Source: Acidobacteriota bacterium
GTDB taxonomy: Bacteria; Acidobacteriota; Thermoanaerobaculia; Multivoradales; Multivoraceae
DNA length: 64,000 nt
NCBI GenBank assembly: GCA_026707325.1
Contig: JAPOXA010000037.1
Location: 1 to 64,000, forward strand
Direction of reading: 5' to 3'
The position numbers and the translations under genes are program-made. Every line of letters starts with the position of its first letter. Positions within the stretch are counted from its first letter, which is position 1. The notes below the pieces were generated by a model. That model saw only the letters and a program-made list of their open reading frames with translations. It did not search any database and was not told where the DNA came from. Shown piece by piece: positions 1-9,193 of this stretch.

Positions 1-298
1 CCTCCTCAAGTCAAATCCTATGCCGCCGCAACTCCCTTTTTCAGCAAGCCCCTAGGGAACTTACCCGTTTCGTGGACACCTCGTTCTTCGAGGTGAGCCT
101 GGCCAGTTTGAACGTCCTGGAGCGTCTGCTATCAGCAAGCAGCAGGAGCCGCGGCAGGGCAACAGGCAGCTCTAGTGCCAGTAGCCCCGGTCCGCGTGGG
201 TCCTCCGAACAGCTGCCGGGTGGACGCGCCGGCCGTGAGGCCGGCTGCGCTAGGAGGAGGCAGGTTCCACTTCAGTCGCAGTACCATGCAAGCCCAAG
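1..298. other. Left-edge region without a recognised gene
   Basis: Several short frames are open here but none has a recognisable domain or a convincing start. The only structured element is a GC-rich hairpin near 223-251. A purine-rich GGAGGAGG stretch at about 253-260 lies too far from the ATG at 299 to be a clear ribosome binding site. I see no RNA gene. Confidence 0.5.
223..251. repeat. Hairpin related to the dispersed palindromic element (end fragment)
   Basis: Inverted repeat GCCGGCC...GGCCGGC with flanks (ACGCGCCGGCC and, downstream, GCTAGG) that resemble the right part of the copies at 41844-41934 and 62467-62540. No terminal repeat is visible, so this is at best a decayed fragment. 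Confidence 0.35.
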
Positions 299-1363
299 AT
301 GCTTCAATCGTCCGTTGCCCTCGTTCTCGTCTCGGTAGCCCTTCAGGCACCGGCTCAGACCGACAGCCCGGCGCCACTCGTCGCCGCTCTGGACACCGAC
401 GGCGACGGCACCCTGGCGTCGTCCGAACTCCCCTCCCAGGCTCGACGCGTCCTCCTCTTCGCGCTCGACGCCGACGACAACGGCGTCCTCTCAGCCGAGG
501 AACTCGACACGATCGGCCGCGGCGGCGCCGGCCGCGGCCGCAAGACCCGGCGCGGTCCCGAGAACTGGAACTTCGCCGAAGAGACCGGGAACGGAATCCG
601 CATCGTCCGCAACCTCGAGTACGCCACCGGCGCCGGGTACGCGGGCGGCCGCGGCAAGCTCGACCTCTACATTCCGCCCGGCGACGGTCCGCATCCCGTC
701 ATCGTCTTCTTCCACGGCGGCGGGCTCTACAACGGAGACAAGCACAGCCTCGTTGACCTGGGACCGCAGTTCGCGTCGCTCGGCTATCTCGTCGCGGCGC
801 CGAACTACCGGCTGTCGCCCGAGTACGCCTACCCCGCCTACATCGAGGACGCGGCCGTGGCGTTCCGCTGGGTCTGGGACCACATCGGGAACTACGGTGG
901 CGACCGGGACCGCATGGCCGTATCGGGAGGCTCCGCCGGCGGCCACATCGCGGCGCTGCTTTCCGTTGACGGGCGCTACCTCCGCGCCCAGGATCTGGAT
1001 CTCGGCAACATCCGCGCGTCGCTGCCGATCACCGGCCTGATGAACGCCGAGCGCGCCGGCCGCGAACGCCACCTGCTGACCTGGCGTGCCGACCGGGAAC
1101 TGATCCGCGAGGCCTCGCCGATCCGCTACGTCGCGTCCGGCCTGCCGCCGATGCTGATCACCGTCGCCGACGGCGACACCGAGAACCGCCGGCAGCAGAA
1201 CGTCGAGATGTTCGAGGCGATGGAGGTCGCGGGCGCCGAAGTCGAGTTCGAGTGGCTCGTCGACCGCACCCACAACTCGATCCGGCCGAACATGTCGAAG
1301 GAAGGCGATACGACAGTGGAGCTGCTGCTCGACTTTCTTCGCCGCCACGGCATGGCGCCATAG
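299..1363 (+). CDS. Exported alpha/beta-hydrolase (esterase/lipase) with N-terminal EF-hand pair
   Basis: 354 residues. A short hydrophobic N-terminus (about 1-20, ending near APAQ) looks like a Sec signal. Two 12-residue EF-hand loops follow at about 32-43 (DTDGDGTLASSE) and 57-68 (DADDNGVLSAEE), so calcium binding is likely. The rest is an alpha/beta hydrolase of the hormone-sensitive-lipase/BD-FAE type. The oxyanion motif HGGG is at 139-142, the nucleophile elbow GGSAGG at 210-215 (Ser212), a candidate acid Asp at 291 or 293, and a candidate catalytic His at 325. Probable role is hydrolysis of an ester or carboxylated sugar in the periplasm; the substrate is unknown. The ATG at 299 lacks a good ribosome binding site, and an out-of-frame ATG lies at 285, so the start is moderately sure. 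Confidence 0.8.
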   Translation: MLQSSVALVLVSVALQAPAQTDSPAPLVAALDTDGDGTLASSELPSQARRVLLFALDADDNGVLSAEELDTIGRGGAGRGRKTRRGPENWNFAEETGNGIRIVRNLEYATGAGYAGGRGKLDLYIPPGDGPHPVIVFFHGGGLYNGDKHSLVDLGPQFASLGYLVAAPNYRLSPEYAYPAYIEDAAVAFRWVWDHIGNYGGDRDRMAVSGGSAGGHIAALLSVDGRYLRAQDLDLGNIRASLPITGLMNAERAGRERHLLTWRADRELIREASPIRYVASGLPPMLITVADGDTENRRQQNVEMFEAMEVAGAEVEFEWLVDRTHNSIRPNMSKEGDTTVELLLDFLRRHGMAP

Positions 1364-1371
1364 TCGGCACG

Positions 1372-2529
1372 CTAGGCCGGCAGCAGCCCCGCGAACTCCT
1401 CGAACGGCAACACCTCCACACCATCGACCCGCTGCGGCCGGTCTCCCAGATAGACGACGATCCGGCGCTTCAGGCGATCCGTCCGGCTGGCGAGAGAGCG
1501 GAAACCGCGGAGAATGCCGCGGCCGGCCCGGCGGCTCGCCTTGACCTCGATCCCCCACAGCTCCAGGCCCACCTCCAGCACGAAGTCGACCTCGGCGCCG
1601 TGGCGGGTTCGGTAGTGGTAGAGCGCCGCCTCGGGCCAAAAGGTGCCGAGGCGGCGGTGCAGCTCATAGGCGACGAGGTGCTCGAGCAGTAGGCCACGCT
1701 CGTCGTCCAGCGGACGATCCAGCGGCCGGCGCAGAAGGGCGTTGCGGACGCCCAGGTCGAACAGGAAGAGCTTGCCGTGGCGGACCAGGGAGGAACGGTC
1801 CGAGCCGCTCCAGGCGGGGACACGAAAGACGACCAGGGTGTCTTCGAGGACGTCCAGATATCTCCGTGCGGTCTCGTGCGCGATGCCGGCGTCCTTGCAG
1901 AGGGAGTTCAGGTTGAGGATGCGCCCCGATGCCGCAGCCGCCAGGTCGAGCAGCCGGGCGAAGCCGCCGACATTGCGGACCAGGGCCTCGGCCTGGATCT
2001 CGGCGCGCAGGTAGGTGTCGACGTAGCTCCTCAGATCGAGCGAGCGGGTCGCCTCGTCGGCTTCGGCGTAGATGCCGGGCAGGCTGCCGTGGGCTAGCAC
2101 CCGGTCGAGGTCGAAGTCGGAACCGAGCTCACAGGCGAGCAGCGGATGCATGTAGTGAACGTGGATCCGGCCCGGCAGCAGGTTGGCCTGTCCCCGCCGC
2201 AGCTTCCGGGCGCTCGATCCGGATAGAAGGAAGCGGAAGCGCGGCGGCCGTTGGTCGAGCAGCACCTGGACGACATCGAGCAGGGCCGGGACTCGTTGAA
2301 CCTCGTCCAGGAAGACGGTCGTCGCGTCCTCAGGCGCGGAGGTCAGTTCCCGGGCCAGGCGCTCGGGCTGGGCCACGTAGTCCCGGAATGCTCCCGGGTC
2401 CGCCAGGTTGACGGACCGGTCCGGCTCAAGGCTCGCCAGCAGGGTCGACTTGCCGACCTGACGGGGACCGAGAACAAGAGCGCTGCGCTGCGAGGAGCGG
2501 AGGACCGGAGTCAGCAATCGTTCGTACAC
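1372..2529 (-). CDS. AAA-type ATPase with C-terminal DUF4143 domain
   Basis: 385 residues, close to the usual length of this family. Walker A GPRQVGKST is at 21-29 and Walker B VFLDEVQ at 72-78. The middle holds the arginine and sensor region typical of AAA_14 ATPases, and the last 170 residues fit DUF4143, a PD-(D/E)XK-like fold with a VDFVLE stretch and IEVKAS near the end. Members are widespread and often horizontally mobile; no biochemical role is established. The gene converges on the esterase gene with only an 8-bp gap and stands alone otherwise. Confidence 0.85.
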   Translation of the reverse strand: MYERLLTPVLRSSQRSALVLGPRQVGKSTLLASLEPDRSVNLADPGAFRDYVAQPERLARELTSAPEDATTVFLDEVQRVPALLDVVQVLLDQRPPRFRFLLSGSSARKLRRGQANLLPGRIHVHYMHPLLACELGSDFDLDRVLAHGSLPGIYAEADEATRSLDLRSYVDTYLRAEIQAEALVRNVGGFARLLDLAAAASGRILNLNSLCKDAGIAHETARRYLDVLEDTLVVFRVPAWSGSDRSSLVRHGKLFLFDLGVRNALLRRPLDRPLDDERGLLLEHLVAYELHRRLGTFWPEAALYHYRTRHGAEVDFVLEVGLELWGIEVKASRRAGRGILRGFRSLASRTDRLKRRIVVYLGDRPQRVDGVEVLPFEEFAGLLPA

Positions 2530-2604
2530 GCGGGTAAAGTAACCGCATTTTTACCCGCATGCAACAGATTTCTGCCGAGAGTTTGACCGTCCAGGTCGTT
2601 CCGG

Positions 2605-2675
2605 CCCAGCGGCCGGCGCGTCTTGAAGCCGCCTGCGGCGGCAGCCGGCGAGGGTGCCGGCGTACCCAGTTGGCG
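2605..2675. repeat. GC-rich inverted repeats resembling the palindromic element core
   Basis: The gap between the ATPase start and the dehydrogenase stop holds GCCGCC-TGC-GGCGGC and GCCGGCG/GCCGGCG palindromes like the inner part of the dispersed element, without its terminal repeats. It could also serve as a terminator for the dehydrogenase gene, which ends here. Confidence 0.3.
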
Positions 2676-2679
2676 GCCC

Positions 2680-4713
2680 TCACTCCGGCAGGCTGAACGC
2701 GATGTACTCGCCCCCCGAGGGCCCGCCCGTCCGGCCGCCGCCGGCGGCGATCACGACGTACTGCTTGCCGTTGACGCTGTAAACGGCCGGCGTCGAGTAG
2801 CCGGCGGCCGACAGCTTCGCTTCCCAGAGGATCTCGCCGTTCCTCGTGTCGTAGGCGCGGAACATCTCGTCCGGCGTCGCCCCGATGAAGATGAGGCCCG
2901 AGGCCGTCACTACCGGCCCGCCGTAGTTCACCGCGCCGAAGCCGAGGCCGGGATGCGTGGGGTAGTCCCCGAACGGCACCTTCCAGGCGATCTCGCCGGT
3001 CGCGAGGTCGATCGAGTTCAACGTCCCCCAGGGTGGCGAGTTGCCGGGCAGGTTCTCGTGGTCGCGGAGGTAGACGTAGCCGCCGAGCGCGTAGGCGAGC
3101 TCCCCCCTTGGCTCGTCCTCTTCGGGCTCCGGCGACAGGATGTAGGCCTCGATCGCGCCCAGCTCGATCCGGTTGAGGTGAGCGAAACCCTCCATCCGGC
3201 CACTGCCTTCGCGGATGATCCGGCGCATCTCGCCGCGCGACAGGCGGTCGCCGACGCCGAGCAGGGGGCCGCCCATGTCGGTGCCCTCGAGCTTCAGCCC
3301 GTGGCAACGTCCGCAGTGGAGCGCGTAGGTGCCGTAGCGGCTGAAGCCGACGGGAACTTCGGTGAGGTTGAGAATGCCGGCGACGTCGTTGGCATTGACG
3401 ATCAGGTGGTTCGTGCTCGGGTCGAACGCCGAGCCGCCCCACTCGCCGCCGCCGTCGTACCACGGCATGAAGAGCACGGTGCCGACCTTCGGCGGCGCCC
3501 AGGGCCGCAGATCCCAGCCCTTGATCCTCTCCTCGACGAACGCCCGCGCTTCCGGCGTCCGGTTCGTGATCTCGAAGTCCTGCCGGCTGATGACCACGGC
3601 CGACATCGGCTGGGTCGGCGCCGTCACCTCGCCCGGCAGGGTGCTCGGAATCGGCGTCTCGATCTCGTGGATCGGGTACATCGACTCGCCGGTCTCCCGC
3701 TCGAAGACGTAGAGCTGCCCCGTCTTCGTCGTGATCGCGACCGCGTCGATCACCCGACCGCCCCGCTCGAGCTGGACCAGGGTCGGCGGCGACGGGTTGT
3801 CCTTGTCCCAGAGATCGTGGCGGACGACCTGGAAGTGCCACTTCAGTTCTCCGGTTCGCGCGTCCACCGCCACCAGGGCGTCGGAGAAGAGGTTGTCGCC
3901 GAGGCGGCTCGCGCCGTAGAAGTCGGGAGTCGCCGACCCGGTCGGCGCGAACACGATGCCGCGTTCCTCGTCGAGCGCCATGCCGGTCCAGACGTTGGCG
4001 CCGCCGGCTCGCTCGAGCGAGCCTTCGGCCCAGGTCTCGGAGCCGGTGTCGCCGGGCTTCGGAATCGTGTCGAACTGCCAGACTAGGCTGCCGTCGACCG
4101 CGCTGAAGGCCCGGATCGAACCCGGGAACGCGTTCGCGTCCTCGTTCGTCGAGAAGCCGAGGATCAGCTTGTCCTCGAAGACGACCCCGGGCACGGTGAC
4201 GAAGATGACGCCGGCCCGGTCCACGTCCGGGGTCAGGTCGAGAACGCCGCCGTCGCCGAAACCCTCGACCAGGCTGCCGTCCGCGCCGTCGACCGCGATC
4301 AGGTTCTTGCCGTGGGTGTAGAAGAGCCGCCGGTCGCAGCCGTTCTCCCACCACATGAGGCCGCGCTGGGCGTTGCCGGAAAGCTCCAGTTCGCTCCGCC
4401 AGATCTCCTCGCCGGTGGCGGCATCGAGCGCGAAGGCGTCGAGATGGGGCGAGAGGGCGTAGAGCACCCCGTCGATGACCAGGGGGCTCGTGTACATCGT
4501 GGCGCCTGGGCCCCGCGGTTCGCCCGCGTCGTAGACCCACGCGACTTCGAGCTGGCTCACGTTGTCTCGATCGATCTCGGTCAGCGGGCTGTAGTGCCGG
4601 CGTCCGGAGTCGCCGAGGTAGACGGGCCAGTCCTCGTCGGTCGGGCCGCAGGCGGTCAGGAGAAACACCGCCGCGACGGCGGCGGTCAGGTTCGAGGCGC
4701 TGGCGGATCGCAT
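2680..4713 (-). CDS. PQQ-dependent quinohemoprotein dehydrogenase, lipoprotein
   Basis: 677 residues from the ATG at 4713. That start gives an N-terminus ending in a lipobox LLTAC (Cys22); upstream in-frame codons would add an unlikely tail. The protein is an eight-bladed PQQ beta-propeller of the glucose/alcohol dehydrogenase class, with repeated W-motif blades and the characteristic HDLWDKDNPSPP stretch. A c-type heme site CGRCH at about residue 467 is inserted in the propeller, as in membrane-linked PQQ enzymes with an embedded cytochrome domain. It should oxidise an alcohol or sugar in the periplasm and pass electrons to the respiratory chain. No pqq synthesis genes are present here. It is divergent from the sulfatase gene at 4814, with a shared 100-bp control region. 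Confidence 0.9.
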   Translation of the reverse strand: MRSASASNLTAAVAAVFLLTACGPTDEDWPVYLGDSGRRHYSPLTEIDRDNVSQLEVAWVYDAGEPRGPGATMYTSPLVIDGVLYALSPHLDAFALDAATGEEIWRSELELSGNAQRGLMWWENGCDRRLFYTHGKNLIAVDGADGSLVEGFGDGGVLDLTPDVDRAGVIFVTVPGVVFEDKLILGFSTNEDANAFPGSIRAFSAVDGSLVWQFDTIPKPGDTGSETWAEGSLERAGGANVWTGMALDEERGIVFAPTGSATPDFYGASRLGDNLFSDALVAVDARTGELKWHFQVVRHDLWDKDNPSPPTLVQLERGGRVIDAVAITTKTGQLYVFERETGESMYPIHEIETPIPSTLPGEVTAPTQPMSAVVISRQDFEITNRTPEARAFVEERIKGWDLRPWAPPKVGTVLFMPWYDGGGEWGGSAFDPSTNHLIVNANDVAGILNLTEVPVGFSRYGTYALHCGRCHGLKLEGTDMGGPLLGVGDRLSRGEMRRIIREGSGRMEGFAHLNRIELGAIEAYILSPEPEEDEPRGELAYALGGYVYLRDHENLPGNSPPWGTLNSIDLATGEIAWKVPFGDYPTHPGLGFGAVNYGGPVVTASGLIFIGATPDEMFRAYDTRNGEILWEAKLSAAGYSTPAVYSVNGKQYVVIAAGGGRTGGPSGGEYIAFSLPE

Positions 4714-4813
4714 GGCGAGCAATCGTACTTGCTCGCGGAAGGCCCATCCTTGTCCGGAGCGCGTGTATCCTGAGCGGAAGAAACCCGAACGCAGTTCGAA
4801 GGAGGGATGCGCG

Positions 4814-6214
4814 ATGAAGAGACTGAACCTCGTCTTCTGGACCTTCCTGCTGGCGACGGCCGCCGCCGCCGAGGACCCGCCCAACATCGTCCTCCTCTTC
4901 GCCGACGACCTCGGCTACGGCGCGATCTCGGCCTACGGCGGCGCTGGCATCCCGACTCCGCACATCGACTCGCTCGGCGAGGACGGCGTGCGCTTCGTCT
5001 CCGGCTACATGACCGCGCCGGTCTGCAACCCGTCCCGCAACGGTCTGATCACCGGCCGCTACCAGCAGCGTTGGGGCAAGGAGTTGAATTCCCAGACCGT
5101 GCCGCCGGTCGGCGCCGCCCGCGGGACTCTCGGCATTCACCACCGCACGATCGCCGACGCGCTGAAGACGGCCGGCTACGCGAACGCGGCGATCGGCAAG
5201 TGGCAACTCGGGATGCGGCGGCTGCTGCATCCGCTCGACCGCGGCTTCGACTACTTCTACGGCATGCCCTCCGGCATGAACTTCGTCGACCCGAGCTGGC
5301 CGGGCGCGCACGCGCTGGAGATGAAGCCGGTCACCCGGGGGAACCCTGACCGCATCGTCGCCATGTTCAGGGGCCGTGAGGAAGACGAACTGAAGGAGTA
5401 CCAGACGACCCAGCTCGCCCGCGAAGGAACGGACTTCATCGACCGCAACAGGGACAAGCCCTTCTTCCTCTACCTCGCCTTCTACGCGGTCCACGCCCCG
5501 ATGCAGGTGATGGACGAGCACTACCAGCGCTTTCCCGACTTCGACGACCCGTACCGGCGCGTCTACGCCGGGATGGTCAGCGCGCTCGACGACGCCGTCG
5601 GCATGGTCCTCGCCAAGCTCGAGGAGCACGGTCTCGCCGACAACACCCTGGTCATCTTCACTTCCGACAACGGCGCGATGAGCACCCAGGACACCGAGCG
5701 CATCCACAACAGTCCGCTGATCGGCCACAAGCGGAACCTCTACGAGGGCGGCATCCGCGTGCCGTTTCTCATGCGCTTCCCCGGCCGCATCCCGGAGGGC
5801 ACCGTCTACGAGCACCCGGTCAGCTCGCTCGACCTCTTCGCCACCTCGGCGAGCCTGGCGGGGGTGCCGGACGTGGAGAGCTACCGTCTCGATGGCGTCG
5901 ACCTCATTCCCTACCTGTCGGGCGAGACGGAGGGCGCTCCCCACGAGTACCTGTTCTGGCGCTCGGGTCCCAACGCCGCGGTCCGCCACGGCTCCTGGAA
6001 GCTGCTGATGGCGGGCGACCGGGATCGCCTGTATGACGTCGATGAGGATCCCGGCGAGTCCGAGGACCTCTCGGCGGCCAACCCGGACGTCATCGCGAAG
6101 ATGAAGGAGGCCTTCGCGCGCTGGAGCGAAGAGATGGAGGACGGCCGCGTCTCACCGCCGTCGCGGCGCGCGACGACGGACTACAACGGCGACACGATCG
6201 AGTGGCACATCTGA
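4814..6214 (+). CDS. Exported arylsulfatase-type sulfatase
   Basis: 466 residues. The ATG at 4814 was chosen because AAGGAGGGA at about 4798-4806 is well spaced before it and the protein then begins with a clean signal peptide (1-19). The N-terminal metal pair is Asp31-Asp32 (FADDLGYG). The formylglycine motif C-x-P-S-R is present as CNPSR with Cys71, so this is a true type I sulfatase that needs a maturase, which is not in the window. A second metal site TSDNG follows in the C-terminal half. Likely substrate is a sulfated glycan or aryl ester. The gene is divergent from the PQQ dehydrogenase and followed by the DUF3604 lipoprotein, suggesting a catabolic neighbourhood. Confidence 0.92.
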   Translation: MKRLNLVFWTFLLATAAAAEDPPNIVLLFADDLGYGAISAYGGAGIPTPHIDSLGEDGVRFVSGYMTAPVCNPSRNGLITGRYQQRWGKELNSQTVPPVGAARGTLGIHHRTIADALKTAGYANAAIGKWQLGMRRLLHPLDRGFDYFYGMPSGMNFVDPSWPGAHALEMKPVTRGNPDRIVAMFRGREEDELKEYQTTQLAREGTDFIDRNRDKPFFLYLAFYAVHAPMQVMDEHYQRFPDFDDPYRRVYAGMVSALDDAVGMVLAKLEEHGLADNTLVIFTSDNGAMSTQDTERIHNSPLIGHKRNLYEGGIRVPFLMRFPGRIPEGTVYEHPVSSLDLFATSASLAGVPDVESYRLDGVDLIPYLSGETEGAPHEYLFWRSGPNAAVRHGSWKLLMAGDRDRLYDVDEDPGESEDLSAANPDVIAKMKEAFARWSEEMEDGRVSPPSRRATTDYNGDTIEWHI

Positions 6215-6315
6215 GGCGCCCGCTGTCCGAACGGCGTTAGAGTGGTTCGGTGGCGGCGGGGCCGCGGCCGGAATCGCCGGCCCGGCCTCAGTCGCCCGGA
6301 CTCGGGGAGGTGCCC

Positions 6316-8361
6316 ATGTCGATGCGTCCAACGATGTCGCCGGAGTTCTCGGCCGCCGCCGCGATCCTGAGCCTCACCGTCCTCGGCTGTACCGATACGT
6401 CGTTGTCGGTCAACGACTACGCCGAGGCCGCCGCGCCGGCGTCGCGCACGGAGGGCTACAACGAGCAGCGCAACGTCTACTTCGGCGATGTCCACGTTCA
6501 CACCCGGTACTCCTTCGACGCCTACCTGCTCGGCGCCGAGGTCTCGCCCGATGGGAGCTACCGCTTCGCCAAGGGCGAGGCGATCGAGAACACCTTCGGC
6601 GACGAGATGAAGCTCCGCGAGCCGCTGGACTTCCTTGCCGTCTCGGACCACGGGTTCTTCCTGGGAGTGGTGCCGCTGTGGGCCGATCCGTCGACGCGCG
6701 TGGGACAGGTACCCGGCGCGGAGGCGTTCCACGGCGTGAACGAGGGGGACAACCGGCATCCGTACTCGGTGCAGATGCGCTCGGTCCTGTTCCGGCAGCG
6801 CTTCGGAAGCCAGATGCGCACCGACGGCGGCTTCCTGAGGCGGCAGCGGGCGCGGATGGCCAACCACCCGCAGGTGCAGTACGCCTCCTTCGACGACGAG
6901 GGCCACCGCACGGCCTGGGAGGATTCGATCCTCGCCGCGGAACGCCACAACGACCCGGGCAACTTCACGACGTTCATCGCCTACGAATGGACCTCCTCGA
7001 CGCCGGCGCCCGAGTCGGCGGCGTACCATCGCAACGTCATCTTCGCCGGGTCGGAGGCGCCGGCCCGGCCGTTCACGCGGATCGACTCGCACGAGCCCGA
7101 GCAACTCTGGAGCTGGATGGACCGGCTGCGGGAGCAGGGCGTCGACAGCCTGGCGATCCCGCACAACTCGAACCAGTCCCACGGCCAGGTGTTCCGGCTC
7201 AAGTACTCGGACGGCCGCGCGGTCGACAACGCCTTCGCCGAGCAGCGGATGCGCAACGAGCCGCTCGTCGAACTGACCCAGGTCAAGGGCACGTCGGAGA
7301 CTCACCCCCGGCTCTCTCCGGACGACGAGTGGGCCGACTTCGAGATACTGAACACTCGCAAGGGCAAGATCTCCGCCCACAGCGACCCGAGCGGCAGCTA
7401 TGCCCGGCAGGCCCTGGTCAGCGGCCTCGCGCTGGAGCAGGAGGGTCGCGGCAACCCGTTCAAGATCGGTTTCATCGGCTCGAGCGACACCCACAACGGG
7501 GCGCCCTCCTTCGACGAGTCGAACACCTTCGGGTCGTCGCCGGTCTCGGGCACTGCCGAGAACCGCGGCTCCGTGCCGGTCTCCCGGGAGCGGCTGGACT
7601 ACATCGCCGACCTGCCACCCGCCGAGCAGGCGTTCGGCGACGTGGTCGACGACATGCTGGGACCGTACTTCGGCATGCGGCGAGCGCAGTTCTCGGCCTC
7701 CGGCCTCGCCGCCGTCTGGGCCGAGGAGAACACCCGGGACGCCATCTTCCAGTCGCTGCGCCGAAAGGAGACCTACGCCACGTCCGGTACCCGCATCCGG
7801 TTGCGCTTCTTCGGCGGCTTCGACTACGACGTCCTCGATCCGGCGAGTCCGGACCTGATCCCACAGGCCTACGCCGGCGGCGTGCCGATGGGCGGCGACC
7901 TGGTCGCCGACAGCGACGCGGCCCCCCGCCCCCGCTTCCTGGTCTGGGCCCAGCGGGACAGGCTCAGCGCGCCGCTCCAGCGTCTCCAGGTCGTCAAGGG
8001 CTGGTACGACAGCGGCTACCGCAAGGAGATCCGCGAGCAGGTCTACGACGTGGCCTGCGCCGATGGCGGAGCGGTCGATCCGGAGACCCGCCGCTGTCCG
8101 GACAACGGGGCGACCGTCGATCTCTCGGACTGCTCCTTCAGCGACGACCTGGGCGCCGGCGAACTGGCGACGGTCTGGGAGGACCCGGACTTCGACCCGG
8201 GCAACGACGCCGTGTACTACGTGCGGGTGCTCGAGAACCCGACCTGCCGCTGGACCACCTGGGACGCGCTGCGGGCGGGCGTGGCACCCAGGGGCGGGGT
8301 GCCGCTGACGATCCAGGAACGCGCCTGGTCATCGCCGATCTGGTACCACGCACCGCGGTAG
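6316..8361 (+). CDS. DUF3604 domain lipoprotein
   Basis: 681 residues. The ATG at 6316 follows GGGGAGGTG and opens a lipoprotein signal with Cys25 (LTVLGC). The body matches DUF3604: a PHP-like start YFGDVHVHTRYS near residue 55, then SDHGFFLG, a long insert, SDTHNGAPS, and a C-terminal beta domain with WVWAQ-like motifs. The family is distantly related to PHP metal-dependent phosphoesterases, but its reaction is unknown. In many genomes DUF3604 genes sit beside sulfatases, as here. It is probably outer-membrane or periplasmic. A CCGAAC/GTTCGG inverted repeat (6227-6250) lies in the 100-bp gap after the sulfatase and could be a weak terminator. Confidence 0.88.
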   Translation: MSMRPTMSPEFSAAAAILSLTVLGCTDTSLSVNDYAEAAAPASRTEGYNEQRNVYFGDVHVHTRYSFDAYLLGAEVSPDGSYRFAKGEAIENTFGDEMKLREPLDFLAVSDHGFFLGVVPLWADPSTRVGQVPGAEAFHGVNEGDNRHPYSVQMRSVLFRQRFGSQMRTDGGFLRRQRARMANHPQVQYASFDDEGHRTAWEDSILAAERHNDPGNFTTFIAYEWTSSTPAPESAAYHRNVIFAGSEAPARPFTRIDSHEPEQLWSWMDRLREQGVDSLAIPHNSNQSHGQVFRLKYSDGRAVDNAFAEQRMRNEPLVELTQVKGTSETHPRLSPDDEWADFEILNTRKGKISAHSDPSGSYARQALVSGLALEQEGRGNPFKIGFIGSSDTHNGAPSFDESNTFGSSPVSGTAENRGSVPVSRERLDYIADLPPAEQAFGDVVDDMLGPYFGMRRAQFSASGLAAVWAEENTRDAIFQSLRRKETYATSGTRIRLRFFGGFDYDVLDPASPDLIPQAYAGGVPMGGDLVADSDAAPRPRFLVWAQRDRLSAPLQRLQVVKGWYDSGYRKEIREQVYDVACADGGAVDPETRRCPDNGATVDLSDCSFSDDLGAGELATVWEDPDFDPGNDAVYYVRVLENPTCRWTTWDALRAGVAPRGGVPLTIQERAWSSPIWYHAPR

Positions 8362-8411
8362 CGCCGGCGCAGGTTCCCTGCGCCCGACCTGAGACGGGGG
8401 CCGAGTCGACA

Positions 8412-8442
8412 TTGACAAAAGAGGACCGATTCGATCCACTAT
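8412..8442 (+). promoter_or_regulatory. Candidate sigma-70-type promoter before the PepSY gene
   Basis: A perfect -35 TTGACA at 8412-8417 is followed 17-19 nt later by a weak -10 (TCCACT at 8435 or CACTAT at 8437). The PepSY ATG is at 8453, leaving a very short leader. Confidence 0.4.
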
Positions 8443-8452
8443 CGGCCCTCCG

Positions 8453-9114
8453 ATGCGCCGGTTCGCTCGCAAGTTGCATCGCTACGCCGGACTCACTCTG
8501 GCGCTCTTTCTCGTGATCGTCGGTCTGACCGGGAGCGCGCTCGCGTTCTACGAGGAGCTCGACGCCTGGCTGAATTCCGATCTGATGCACGTGCCGCCGG
8601 GGCGTCCGGCGCTGTCGGCGTCCGAACTCGTCTCGCGCATCGAGGCCTGGGACGACCGCATCCGCGTCACTGGCCGGCCGGGTTGAGCCGGGTGGGCGTC
8701 GTACCCGCGCAGGCGTACTACATCGGCTACTTCGAGTCCTTCGAGGGCATGCGGTCCGGCCTGGGGCCGCCGATTCTCTACGTCGACGGCCACGACGGCT
8801 CCTTGATCGGCGACAGCGTGCCGCTCGAGGGCAGCGCCGCGGACGTGATCTACCGGCTTCAGTTCCCCATCCACAGCGGCCAGATTCTCGGCCTGCCGGG
8901 ACGCATCATCGTCTTCCTGGCCGGCATCGTCACGGCGGTGCTGTCCGTCACCGGCGTCGTCATCTGGGCGCTGGGCGTGCGGCGCCGGGCCCGGCAGCGC
9001 GAACGGAACGGCCAGCGCCGCGAACCGGCCGGCGGTCCACTTCCGGGGCGGCGCCTGGCCGCGTCGGGAACAAGCCTGCTGGCCCCACCCGGCGAACCGT
9101 CTGGTGGGCCGTGA
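8453..9114 (+). pseudogene. PepSY-associated membrane protein, frameshifted
   Basis: The first frame (8453-8686) encodes a classic PepSY_TM start: RKLHRYAGLTLAL, one membrane helix and FYEELDAWLNSDL. It stops after 77 residues. The next frame (from 8683) continues the family sequence with ILYVDGHDG, YRLQFPIHSG and a second membrane helix ending VVIWALG. The joint is a single frame change near 8680-8690. Even when joined the product is about 215 residues, shorter than usual 350-500-residue members, so part of the periplasmic region seems lost. The end runs through low-complexity sequence and stops inside the antisense tRNA-Lys. Intact members are linked to iron uptake or reductase systems. A programmed shift is possible but I favour decay. 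Confidence 0.65.
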
Positions 9115-9177
9115 GGGGATCGAACCCCCGACCCTTGGATTAAAAGTCCACTGCTCTACCAACTGAGCTAACGGCCC
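9102..9177 (-). tRNA. tRNA-Lys (anticodon UUU)
   Basis: On the minus strand a full cloverleaf is visible: acceptor GGGCCGT/ACGGCCC, D arm with AGCTCAGTTGGTAGAGC, anticodon loop CTTTTAA (anticodon TTT), T loop TTCGATC, discriminator A and an encoded CCA. It lies 16 bp downstream of purA on the same strand and could be co-transcribed. Confidence 0.97.
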
Positions 9178-9193
9178 GGCGCAGTATACGGCT

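Noticed and set aside
2426..5989. Open frame of 1187 codons on the minus strand
   Set aside because: Shadow of the dehydrogenase and sulfatase genes; Arg/Pro-rich and no domain.
8548..9162. Minus-strand frame starting MVEQWTFNPRVGGSIPSRPT
   Set aside because: Its start is tRNA-Lys read as protein and the rest is antisense to the PepSY remnant.
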